Position numbers and translations under genes: made by a program
Assembly (NCBI GenBank): GCA_022562335.1
Contig: JADFPM010000177.1
Location: 1 to 5,858, forward strand
Reading direction: 5' to 3'
DNA length: 5,858 bases
Source of the DNA: Chloroflexota bacterium
Lineage (GTDB): Bacteria; Chloroflexota; Dehalococcoidia; Lucifugimonadales; UBA3495
Notes under the pieces: generated by a model
The model's database searches: none
What the model was told of the DNA's origin: nothing
Seen by the model: only the letters and a program-made list of their open reading frames with translations
Part shown: positions 1 to 5,584 of the stretch, one piece after another
Layout of the letters: each line of letters opens with the position of its first letter
How positions within the stretch are numbered: the stretch's first letter is position 1

Positions 1-2
1 CG

Positions 3-935
3 CCGCCTCCTCCAACGCCGGGCCCTACCGCCACGCTGGTGCCAACGCCGACTCCAACGCCAACACCTGCTCCCACTTCGACGCCGACGCCCACTCCAAC
101 GCCGACGCCTGCTCCCACTGCGACGCCGACGCCAACTCCCTACCCGAGTTGGCTTGACCGGGCAAACACGCCAAATAAAGTCAAAGCAGGCGGGGCCTTG
201 GCCACCGACGGCGTCAATCTTTATGCATTCCGGGGCGGCGACAAAACTGGCTTCTGGCGGTTTAACGTGGGTTCCAGCACTTGGAGTACCTTGGCGTCCG
301 CTCCAGATAATGTTAAAGAAGGGGGAACGCTGGTTTATGCCAACGGCTTCATCTACGCCCTCCGAGGCAGCGGCAAGAAGGACTTTTGGCGCTATAGCAT
401 CAGCGCCGGGGTGTGGGAAGACCGGGCGAACACTCCCAACAATGCGAAGTGGGGCGCCTCCCTAACTTACGACGGGTCGGGCATCATATACGGCTTCCGG
501 GGAGATGACAAAAAGGACTTTTGGCAGTACCGCATAGCCACGGATGAATGGACCAAGCTGAAATCGGTATCTGGCGACGTGAAACAAGGCGGCGCTTTGG
601 TTTACCTTGGCGGCAGCGTCTATGCCTTACGTGGCGACGGTAAGAAGGAATTCTGGAGATACGACGTCGGGGACAACGACTGGACCTCCTTGTCCGATGC
701 ACCGCAAAAGGTCAAAGAGGGTGGCGCTTTGGGCACCGACGGTACGGACATCTACGCGTTGAGGGGCGATACCAAGAAGGACTTCTGGAAATACGACGTC
801 AGCGCCGGAACCTGGAGTGCGTTGGACGACACCCCACTGAATGTCAAAGCCGGAGGCAGCCTGAGGTACCTGGGCGGTGGTCTTTACGCGCTGCGGGGTG
901 ACAACAACAACGAAATGTGGAAGTTCGCCCCTTAA
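3..935 (+). CDS. Kelch-like six-bladed propeller protein with Thr/Pro linker, 3' part
   Basis: The reading frame is open to the left edge and has no convincing start (the GTG at 39 lies inside the Pro/Thr run), so this is the C-terminal part of a longer protein. About 45 residues of Pro/Thr/Ala linker come first. Six repeats of about 44 residues follow, with consensus W-x2-L-x2-[AT]P-x2-VK-x-GGAL, then IYALRGD, then KKDFWRYDV. Counting from the GTG at 39, the repeats start at Trp38, 82, 126, 171, 215 and 259. This is the kelch beta-propeller pattern, except that the usual Gly-Gly after the second strand is Arg-Gly. The last repeat ends after its third strand, and an N-terminal Trp strand (residue 38) can complete it, as in the closure of known propellers, so the domain looks whole. 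Low-complexity Thr-Pro linkers are typical of exported or surface proteins, but the signal peptide would lie outside the window. Ligand and function are unknown. Confidence 0.85.
   Translation, partial: PPPPTPGPTATLVPTPTPTPTPAPTSTPTPTPTPTPAPTATPTPTPYPSWLDRANTPNKVKAGGALATDGVNLYAFRGGDKTGFWRFNVGSSTWSTLASAPDNVKEGGTLVYANGFIYALRGSGKKDFWRYSISAGVWEDRANTPNNAKWGASLTYDGSGIIYGFRGDDKKDFWQYRIATDEWTKLKSVSGDVKQGGALVYLGGSVYALRGDGKKEFWRYDVGDNDWTSLSDAPQKVKEGGALGTDGTDIYALRGDTKKDFWKYDVSAGTWSALDDTPLNVKAGGSLRYLGGGLYALRGDNNNEMWKFAP
66..139 (+). repeat. Imperfect 42-bp tandem repeat encoding the Thr-Pro linker
   Basis: A 42-base unit beginning CCTGCTCCCAC at 66 starts again at 108. It matches over about 32 bases with two substitutions before diverging, so the second copy is partial. 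Each unit encodes 14 residues of the form A-P-T-[SA]-T-P-T-P. The flanking DNA from base 1 is also built of CCAACGCCGAC-like hexamer and nonamer steps. This is probably slippage-prone and length-variable. Confidence 0.7.
150..932 (+). repeat. Six in-frame kelch-like repeat units of about 132 bp
   Basis: The repeat units run 150-281, 282-413, 414-548, 549-680, 681-812 and 813-932. The third is one codon longer and the last is truncated by the stop. The best-conserved DNA is the segment encoding KKDFW plus the following strand, for example AAGAAGGACTT in units 2 and 5. Elsewhere synonymous and replacement changes are frequent, so the duplications are old rather than a recent expansion. Confidence 0.75.
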
Positions 936-1032
936 CCCTGGACACAGGTTCTGTTGGTCCGTTTGTGCCAGCGGTCTCCCCCAAGCCATCCTTGCTTTCC
1001 CATCCCCCGGCGGCCCAACACCCACCGGGCGG

Positions 1033-1061
1033 TTGACGCTGTCGGCGGCAGCCCTGATACT
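1033..1061 (+). promoter_or_regulatory. Candidate sigma70-type promoter for the luciferase-like gene
   Basis: TTGACG at 1033-1038 (five of six consensus bases) is separated by 17 bases from GATACT at 1056-1061 (four of six). Transcription would start near 1068, leaving a leader of about 73 bases before the ATG at 1142. It lies in the 206-base gap after the kelch-like gene, where no convincing terminator was found, so read-through from upstream is also possible. The call rests on consensus match and spacing only. Confidence 0.45.
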
Positions 1062-1130
1062 GTCCGTGGCCGCGCCAAGCTTTCCTCTCAATAGGAAATT
1101 CGGGCCTGAATAGCGGTCAATCTTCCGGCC

Positions 1131-1135
1131 AGGAG
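1131..1135 (+). promoter_or_regulatory. Ribosome binding site, AGGAG
   Basis: AGGAG lies six bases upstream of the ATG at 1142, ideal spacing, and fixes that codon as the start of the luciferase-like oxidoreductase. Confidence 0.8.
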
Positions 1136-1141
1136 TCCATC

Positions 1142-2008
1142 ATGCAACTCGGAGCGATCTTCCCCCAGACTGAGATAGGAGCGGACCCGGCAGCAGTGCG
1201 GGACTTTGCCCAGGCCGCCGAGGCCATGGGATACGGGCACCTGCTGGTTTTTGACCACGTGTTGGGGGCAGACCCCAGCAAACGCGACAATTGGGACCGG
1301 CCGTACAGTCACACCGACATGTTTCACGAGCCATTCGTTCTGTTTGGCTACCTGGCCGGAGTGACGGAAACCATTCAAATGACCACCGGCGTTTTGATCC
1401 TGGGCCAGCGGCAAACGGCCCTGGTGGCCAAGCAGGCCGCCGAGGTTGACGTACTTACCGGCGGCAGGCTGCGCCTCGGCATCGGCATCGGCTGGAACGA
1501 CGTGGAATACGAGGCATTGGGAGAAGATTTTAGCAACCGGGGCAGTCGCAGCGCCGAGCAGATCCGCCTGTTGCGCGCCCTGTGGACCGAGGAAGTGGTC
1601 ACCTTTGAAGGGAGATACCACAAGGTCACCCACGCCGGCATCAACCCCCGCCCGATCCAACGGCCTATACCCATCTGGTTGGGCGGCGGCGCCGACCGGG
1701 TGGTCCGGCGCATCGGACGATTGGGCGACGGCTGGTTCCCCCAGTTTCAGCCCGACAGCGAGGGCCAAGAGCGCATCGCCCAGATGAGGGAATACGCCAA
1801 GGCCGCCGGGCGAGACCCATCCGAGATCGGCATCGAGGGCCGCGTCAGCATGGCCCAGGGCAATCCCGATGAATGGGCGAAGACGGCGGCAGCCTGGGAC
1901 GAGTTGGGGGCCACTCACCTCTCGGTCAACACCATGAAGGCGGGACTAAAGGGCCCGGACCAGCACATAGAAGCAATACGAAGGTTCAAAGAGGCGGTGT
2001 CGGGGTAA
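1142..2008 (+). CDS. Luciferase-like (LLM class) F420/flavin-dependent oxidoreductase
   Basis: A 288-residue protein of the bacterial luciferase-like TIM-barrel family (COG2141). From memory it is closest to the subgroup annotated as F420-dependent, Rv2161c-like (TIGR03619), whose usual length is about 280-290. Visible family signatures are the N-terminal LGAIFPQTE strand (3-11), the FDHV segment (37-40) after the first barrel helices, the block LTGGRLRLGIGIGWNDVEYE (105-124), which is the most diagnostic stretch, F-E-G-R-Y-H (155-160), and RPIPIWLGGG (174-183) near the cofactor-binding end. It has no signal peptide or membrane segment, so it should be cytosolic. The substrate cannot be told from the sequence, and FMN versus F420 use is inferred from the subgroup. 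The start is fixed by AGGAG six bases upstream. The gene stands alone, in tail-to-tail orientation with coaBC. Confidence 0.9.
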   Translation: MQLGAIFPQTEIGADPAAVRDFAQAAEAMGYGHLLVFDHVLGADPSKRDNWDRPYSHTDMFHEPFVLFGYLAGVTETIQMTTGVLILGQRQTALVAKQAAEVDVLTGGRLRLGIGIGWNDVEYEALGEDFSNRGSRSAEQIRLLRALWTEEVVTFEGRYHKVTHAGINPRPIQRPIPIWLGGGADRVVRRIGRLGDGWFPQFQPDSEGQERIAQMREYAKAAGRDPSEIGIEGRVSMAQGNPDEWAKTAAAWDELGATHLSVNTMKAGLKGPDQHIEAIRRFKEAVSG

Positions 2009-2091
2009 CGAAGCAGCCGGGAGCGGCCGTGCCCCTTTCGCCCATCCTTTCCTGCTACACAAACCCGGTCGTGTGATCAAGAGCCGTGGGC

Positions 2092-3288
2092 CTAGCTCTT
2101 CAAAAGCTCCCGGACCCGGTCAAGGATCTCGTTGCCCACCTCGTACTTGGTCAGCAGGGGAAGTTCCTGCACCTGTAGGTCGCGGCTGATCAGGGTCACC
2201 CGGTTGGTGTCCGTCCCAAAACCGCTATCCGGTTCGGTGATGTCGTTGGCCACAATCAGGTCCAGGTTCTTGCGCTTGACCTTGTCCTTGGCGTTCTCCA
2301 CCAGGTTTTGGCTCTCGGCGGCGAAGCCCACCTTCACGAAGTTTCCCTGGGCCGCTTCCAAGATATCAGTGGTCTTGGCAAGACTGATGACCATGTCATC
2401 GCTGGATTTTTTTATCTTCTGGCCGGCTTCAACCTCAGGACGGTAGTCGGCGACGGCCGCGGCCATGATCAGGGCGTCGGCCTGTTTGACCTCCCCCAAC
2501 ACCGCATCGCACATCTCCTGGGCCGTTTTCACCCGCACGACTCTAACCAGTGGCGGGTCTGGCAACCCCGTGGGAGCGGTCACCAACACCGCCGAACCTC
2601 CCCGGTCCCGCACCGCCTCGGCCACGGCGTATCCCATCTTCCCCGAGGAATGGTTGGTGATGACCCGCACCGGGTCTATGGGCTCCATGGTTCCCCCGGC
2701 GCTGACCACGATGGTTTTGCCGGCCAGGTCGCCGTCTCTGCCAAGCAGGGCAGATATATGGCCCAATAGCTCCACCGGCTCCACCAAACGGCCCTTACCC
2801 GTCAAACCCGAGGCCAGACGGCCAGACGCAGGCCCCACGATGGTCATTCCCCGGCGGCGGAGGACCGCCAGATTGTCCTGCGTTGCCGGATTGTCATACA
2901 TATTGGCGTCCATGGCCGGGGCAACCAGCACCGGCGCTGTGGTGGCGATTATGGTGGTGGTCAGAGGGTCATCCGCCAGACCCGCTGCCAGCTTGCCGAT
3001 GGTGTGCACCGTCGCCGGAGCGATCACGACTATGTCGGCCTGCCGGGCCAGCGCGACGTGCTCGTGGGTGTACTGGGAATTGGGGTCAAAGGTATCGGTC
3101 ACCACCTCCCGGTGGGTGATACTGCGAAAAGCCAGTGGAGTCACAAACTGGGTGGCGCCGTAGGTCATGACCGTGTCCACCAGGGCCCCGGCCTGGACCA
3201 GTTTACTGGCCAGGTCGATGGCTTTGTAGCAGGCTATGCTACCCGTGACGCCCAAGAGGATATGCTTATCAACCAACGGACCAGACAC
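2092..3288 (-). CDS. coaBC: Bifunctional phosphopantothenoylcysteine decarboxylase / phosphopantothenate-cysteine ligase
   Basis: A 398-residue cytosolic CoaBC (Dfp) that joins cysteine to 4'-phosphopantothenate (CoaB) and decarboxylates the product to 4'-phosphopantetheine (CoaC). The N-terminal CoaC half, about 1-185, shows the FMN-binding LLGVTGSIACYKA (11-23), the catalytic His of HVALARQAD (His77, equivalent to E. coli His75) and a PAMDANM motif (124-130). The CoaB half, about 188-398, shows SAGGTMEPIDPVR (196-208), NHSSGKMG (212-219), MAAAVADYRP (275-284), KIKK (291-294) and the dimer-type LDLIVANDI (342-350). The start chosen is GTG at 3288 behind AGGAGG. An in-frame ATG at 3333 would overlap coaX by 26 bases, lacks such a site and would add a non-family N-terminus. 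Two CoaC positions vary from E. coli: Asp127 replaces Asn in PAMN, and Ser160 replaces the flap Cys. Both variants occur in other lineages as far as I recall. coaX ends 19 bases upstream, so the two form an operon. Confidence 0.95.
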   Translation of the reverse strand: MSGPLVDKHILLGVTGSIACYKAIDLASKLVQAGALVDTVMTYGATQFVTPLAFRSITHREVVTDTFDPNSQYTHEHVALARQADIVVIAPATVHTIGKLAAGLADDPLTTTIIATTAPVLVAPAMDANMYDNPATQDNLAVLRRRGMTIVGPASGRLASGLTGKGRLVEPVELLGHISALLGRDGDLAGKTIVVSAGGTMEPIDPVRVITNHSSGKMGYAVAEAVRDRGGSAVLVTAPTGLPDPPLVRVVRVKTAQEMCDAVLGEVKQADALIMAAAVADYRPEVEAGQKIKKSSDDMVISLAKTTDILEAAQGNFVKVGFAAESQNLVENAKDKVKRKNLDLIVANDITEPDSGFGTDTNRVTLISRDLQVQELPLLTKYEVGNEILDRVRELLKS

Positions 3289-3292
3289 TGTT

Positions 3293-3298
3293 CCTCCT
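3293..3298 (-). promoter_or_regulatory. Ribosome binding site AGGAGG that sets the coaBC start
   Basis: On the minus strand a perfect AGGAGG is followed by AACA and then GTG at 3288-3286. The four-base gap is short but workable. No comparable site precedes the upstream in-frame ATG at 3333 or the TTG at 3273, so this site argues for the GTG start. It lies in the 19-base gap between coaX and coaBC. Confidence 0.7.
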
Positions 3299-3307
3299 AA
3301 TCCCTCG

Positions 3308-4123
3308 TCAATCCTGGGGAACGCCCTTTTCAACCTGGGCCCCCGGCGCGTCCGGCCGCTGCAGGTTCATTTCGTGGATCAAACGCAACCCGACCAACGT
3401 CAGTTCCAGATTGATATGATCGAAGATCTCCGTTTCTTGGGCGATGATGCCGGCCAGCCCACCGGTGCCAACGACCTTTGCATCCTGGCCCAACTCTTCC
3501 TTGAACCGGCCGACCATCCCGGTCACCATGGCCGCATAGCCCAAAACCAGCCCCGATTGGAGCGCGGTGGTGGTGTTCTGGCCGATGGCCGACTTGGGAG
3601 CCACCAGTTCCACGCGTCTGAGTTGGGAAGTGCTGTGGAACAGAGATTCGGCAGACACATTGATACCAGGGAATATGGCCCCGCCTAGATACGCTCCTTC
3701 CCGGGAAACGGCATCAAAAACCGTGGCGGTGCCAAAGTCCACCACAATCAGCGGCGGGCCGTACAGCTCCACCGCCGCCACGGCGTCAACGATGCGGTCG
3801 GAGCCCACGTCCCTGGGGTTCTCATAAGTGATGCGAAGGCCCGTGCGCACACCCACGGTGACTATCAAGGGGTCCACGCCAAAAAAATCATGGCATAATT
3901 CGCCGAACACCCCAGTCAGCGGCGGCACCACGCTGCACATGGAAATCGCGTCGATGCTCGCAGGCTCCACTCCCTTTTGTTGGAGCAGGTTGGACACCAA
4001 CAGTCCGTACTCGTCGGCCAGGCGCCGGGTGTCGGTGGCCACTCGCAGGGTGGTGACCAGCCGGGTCCCGTCGAAGGCCCCCAAGGTGACCGTGGTGTTA
4101 CCGATGTCGATACAGAGCAACAT
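3308..4123 (-). CDS. coaX: Type III pantothenate kinase
   Basis: A 271-residue CoaX, close to the family's usual 255-265 with a short extra C-terminal tail. It phosphorylates pantothenate to 4'-phosphopantothenate with ATP, the first committed step of CoA synthesis. It belongs to the ASKHA fold. Type III enzymes generally use a monovalent cation and escape CoA feedback inhibition. Motifs seen are the phosphate loop DIGNT (6-10), the PPLT segment (67-70), the pantothenate site Y-E-N-P-x2-VGSDR (100-110) with probable catalytic Asp109, the second phosphate motif DFGTATVFD (129-137), GGAIFPG (147-153), IGQNT (180-184) and the adenosine motif VVGTGGLA (217-224). The ATG at 4123 directly precedes the first beta strand. 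It is the first gene of an operon with coaBC, whose product takes the next two steps. Confidence 0.95.
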   Translation of the reverse strand: MLLCIDIGNTTVTLGAFDGTRLVTTLRVATDTRRLADEYGLLVSNLLQQKGVEPASIDAISMCSVVPPLTGVFGELCHDFFGVDPLIVTVGVRTGLRITYENPRDVGSDRIVDAVAAVELYGPPLIVVDFGTATVFDAVSREGAYLGGAIFPGINVSAESLFHSTSQLRRVELVAPKSAIGQNTTTALQSGLVLGYAAMVTGMVGRFKEELGQDAKVVGTGGLAGIIAQETEIFDHINLELTLVGLRLIHEMNLQRPDAPGAQVEKGVPQD

Positions 4124-4134
4124 ATCTGATTTAA

Positions 4135-4139
4135 CCCTC
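4135..4139 (-). promoter_or_regulatory. Weak ribosome binding site of coaX, GAGGG
   Basis: On the minus strand GAGGG ends 11 bases before the coaX ATG. The spacing is longer than ideal, and the stretch between is AT-rich (TTAAATCAGAT). No better site and no better in-frame start is present, and the family N-terminus supports this ATG. Confidence 0.45.
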
Positions 4140-4149
4140 TATACCCACA

Positions 4150-4179
4150 ATTATAAGGCAGCCTCGGATGGGGTAGCAA
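4150..4179 (-). promoter_or_regulatory. Sigma70-type promoter of the coaX-coaBC operon
   Basis: On the minus strand a perfect TATAAT (plus-strand 4150-4155) lies 18 bases downstream of TTGCTA (4174-4179, four of six -35 bases). Transcription would start near 4143, giving a leader of only about 20 bases before the coaX ATG. It sits in the divergent gap between coaX and the enolase-superfamily gene, exactly where an operon promoter is expected. No riboswitch-like leader fits in this length. Confidence 0.6.
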
Positions 4180-4273
4180 CGAAAGCCGTTCGCCCTTGCC
4201 GGCGACTTTGGAGCACGTGGCCAGTTATTCCGCCCTTGATACGCCAGGGGGAGTCTGAACCTCACGGCCAGGG

Positions 4274-4279
4274 TACAAT
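4274..4279 (+). promoter_or_regulatory. Candidate -10 element for the enolase-superfamily gene
   Basis: TACAAT (five of six consensus bases) lies about 55 bases upstream of the coding start, in the divergent region. No acceptable -35 hexamer is found 16-18 bases upstream. A TTGATA at 4236-4241 is 32 bases away, too far to pair with it. If functional, the promoter may need an activator. Two copies of GCCAGGG (4243-4249 and 4267-4273) lie just upstream. Confidence 0.3.
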
Positions 4280-4311
4280 AGGCCCGCCATACCGAAGACC
4301 CGCAATACGCG

Positions 4312-4319
4312 AAAGGAAG
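4312..4319 (+). promoter_or_regulatory. Purine-rich ribosome binding site with ambiguous start choice
   Basis: AAAGGAAG ends one base before an in-frame GTG at 4321 and 13 bases before the ATG at 4333. Its AAGGA core is 3 bases from the GTG (rather close) and 15 bases from the ATG (rather far). The family N-terminus, normally MKI-x-R-V, favours the ATG. The GTG would add MNLA in front. Confidence 0.45.
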
Positions 4320-4332
4320 CGTGAATCTCGCC

Positions 4333-5421
4333 ATGAAGATCACCCGGGTGACTGTCGAAGTGCTGGAGACCCCTCTGAACTCTCAATATATGGCGGGGGG
4401 CAGCTCGGTCAACTCCAACTGGCACATATTGGCCAGGATATATACCCAGGACGGCATCGAGGGCATCGGATTCGACGTGGCCCTCAGGCCCATGTTGGTC
4501 CGGGCTGCGGCCCAGGCCTGCCAAGAACTGGGAGACCTGCTGGTGGGTATGGAAATCATGGAGATCGAAGCGGCGCGGGCACGCCTGGAAAGAGCGGCCG
4601 GTTGGGCCGGCCCCGGCGGTATGCTGTGCATGGCCATGGCCCCCTTGGATATCGCCATGTGGGATGCGGCTGGCAAAACCGTAAACCAGCCCCTCTACCG
4701 TATGCTGGGCGGGTACCGGGACCGGGTGAGGGCTTATGCATCGGAAGCCCTGTGGTATAGCCTGACCCACGATGAGCTGGCCAAGTCGGCCCAGACCCAT
4801 GCATCGGCGGGCTTCGACATGCTCAAATTACGTCTGGGCCACGAGGCGAACCCCCAGGGAGAGGTGGACCGGGTCCGGGCGGTGCAGGAGGCCGTGGGAC
4901 CCGAGGTGCAGGTCATGGTGGACGCCACCGAAAGCTGGACCGAATCCCAGGCTTTGGCTTCAGGCAGGGCCCTCCAGGATGCGGGCATCGTCTGGCTGGA
5001 AGACCCGGTGAACCACCAAGACATCGCCGCCCTGGCCCGCCTGTCGCAAGCATTGGAAGTGCCCATAGCCGCCGGTGAGCACCTGTTCGGAGTGGAGCCT
5101 TTCGTAAGGACCCTGGAAGCCCGGGCGGTGAATATCGCCATCATAGACCTGGCCCGGGTGGGAGGGATCACGCCCTGGATGAAGGTGGCCGCCCTGGCCC
5201 AGGCCAAGGGCGTGCCTTTGGCCGGCCACGTGATACCGGAGGTTCACGTCCATCTCCTGGCGGCCGTGCCCAACGGCCACCTGGTGGAATACATGCCACG
5301 TTCCGAGCCCATAACCAAGACCCGCCTGAAACTGGAGGATGGACATTTGGTGGCGCCTAAAACGCCAGGGTTGGGCGTGGAACTGGACGAGGCGGCCTGT
5401 GAACGTTACCGGGTAACCTAG
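4333..5421 (+). CDS. Mandelate racemase/muconate lactonizing enzyme family protein (enolase superfamily)
   Basis: A 362-residue member of the enolase superfamily (COG4948). The N-terminal capping domain (about 1-125) begins MKITRVTVEVLETPL and ends in the typical APLDIAMWDAAGK and LYRMLGG segments. A (beta/alpha)7-beta barrel follows. Catalytic positions match Pseudomonas mandelate racemase at offsets of one or two: Lys165-x-Arg167 for the K-x-K motif, metal ligands Asp197, Glu223 and Glu249, the Asp272/His299 dyad, and Glu319. The His/Asp dyad places it in the mandelate racemase subgroup, which is mostly Mg-dependent acid-sugar dehydratases plus a few racemases. Arg in place of the second Lys, and Thr instead of Asn two residues after the first ligand (VDATESW), depart from mandelate racemase. 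A one-base dehydratase is therefore more likely than a racemase, but the substrate is unknown. It is cytosolic. The start could be GTG at 4321 (four more residues). It is divergent from coaX and followed by heptad repeats and a terminator. Confidence 0.9.
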   Translation: MKITRVTVEVLETPLNSQYMAGGSSVNSNWHILARIYTQDGIEGIGFDVALRPMLVRAAAQACQELGDLLVGMEIMEIEAARARLERAAGWAGPGGMLCMAMAPLDIAMWDAAGKTVNQPLYRMLGGYRDRVRAYASEALWYSLTHDELAKSAQTHASAGFDMLKLRLGHEANPQGEVDRVRAVQEAVGPEVQVMVDATESWTESQALASGRALQDAGIVWLEDPVNHQDIAALARLSQALEVPIAAGEHLFGVEPFVRTLEARAVNIAIIDLARVGGITPWMKVAALAQAKGVPLAGHVIPEVHVHLLAAVPNGHLVEYMPRSEPITKTRLKLEDGHLVAPKTPGLGVELDEAACERYRVT

Positions 5422-5428
5422 CCAAAAT

Positions 5429-5515
5429 TTAGCCGTCAGCAGTCAGCGTTCAGCCCTCAGCTTCTTTGGGTGAGGACGGGCCTGAATGCTGATGGCTTTA
5501 AGCTGATGGCTCAGA
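5429..5515. repeat. Inverted pair of heptanucleotide repeat blocks (TCAGCnn / GCTGAnn)
   Basis: The left block has five units in strict 7-base phase, starting at 5429 (TTAGC), 5436, 5443, 5450 and 5457 (all TCAGC), each followed by two variable bases. The right block has five units in the same 7-base step at 5481 (CCTGA), 5488 (GCTGA), 5495 (GCTTT), 5502 (GCTGA) and 5509 (GCTCA), which is the reverse complement pattern. A 17-base spacer (5464-5480) separates them. In RNA the blocks could pair as a ladder of short helices broken by 2x2 internal loops. The pair lies between the enolase-superfamily stop codon and the terminator, so it is probably transcribed as 3' untranslated RNA. It has no coding potential that I would support. 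Function is unknown. Confidence 0.75.
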
Positions 5516-5518
5516 TAG

Positions 5519-5555
5519 AAAACCGGCGTTCCGTTTTAGCGGAGCGCCGGTTTTT
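5519..5555. terminator. Strong intrinsic terminator, probably bidirectional
   Basis: The arms at 5519-5533 and 5540-5554 form a 15-base-pair stem with a single G-U wobble around the loop TTTTAG. A GC-rich core (CCGGCG/CGCCGG) is flanked by an A run and a run of five T. On the plus strand it ends the enolase-superfamily transcript. On the minus strand its TTTT tract lies 30 bases beyond the stop of the NHL-repeat gene. It is shared by two convergent genes. Confidence 0.9.
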
Positions 5556-5584
5556 CGCCATTACAGGTTTGACCGCCGGGCAGC

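Noticed and set aside
1..149. The low-complexity CCAACGCCGAC repeats considered as a CRISPR or intergenic satellite
   Set aside because: They stay in one open frame encoding Thr-Pro, have no unique spacers and lead straight into the propeller.
486..932. Repeated RGD tripeptides considered as integrin-type adhesion motifs
   Set aside because: RGD here is part of the propeller consensus YALRGD at the end of a strand, and nothing suggests a eukaryotic host interaction.
934..950. Small hairpin AACCCTG-GACA-CAGGTT right after the kelch-like stop codon
   Set aside because: Six pairs with a bulged C and no following T run. It does not look like a functional terminator.
1016..1035. Imperfect inverted repeat CAACACCC / GGGCGGTTG overlapping the candidate -35 upstream of the luciferase-like gene
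   Set aside because: Short, with an internal mismatch and a 3-base loop, in GC-rich DNA where such matches are common. There is no support for an operator.
1088..1918. Long open frame on the minus strand antisense to the luciferase-like gene (276 codons)
   Set aside because: The plus-strand frame has clear family motifs and a ribosome binding site. The antisense frame shows no recognisable domain.
2079..2100. Inverted repeat AAGAGC / GCTCTT with a 10-base loop across the coaBC stop codon, considered as a terminator between the two convergent genes
   Set aside because: The stem is only six base pairs with half A-T pairs, the loop is long and neither strand has a T tract after it. It is too weak to call.
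2465..3163. Long open frame on the plus strand antisense to coaBC (232 codons)
   Set aside because: Its composition (runs of Ala, Ser, Arg, Pro) is that of a shadow frame in GC-rich DNA. The opposite strand carries an unambiguous CoaBC with all motifs.
4214..4219. CACGTG palindrome in the divergent intergenic region
   Set aside because: A six-base palindrome on its own carries little information, and no paired or extended site is visible.
5405..5417. Perfect 13-base palindrome GTTACC-G-GGTAAC at the end of the enolase-superfamily gene
   Set aside because: It lies inside the last codons (Arg-Tyr-Arg-Val) and a single short palindrome is expected by chance. No second copy was seen near a promoter.
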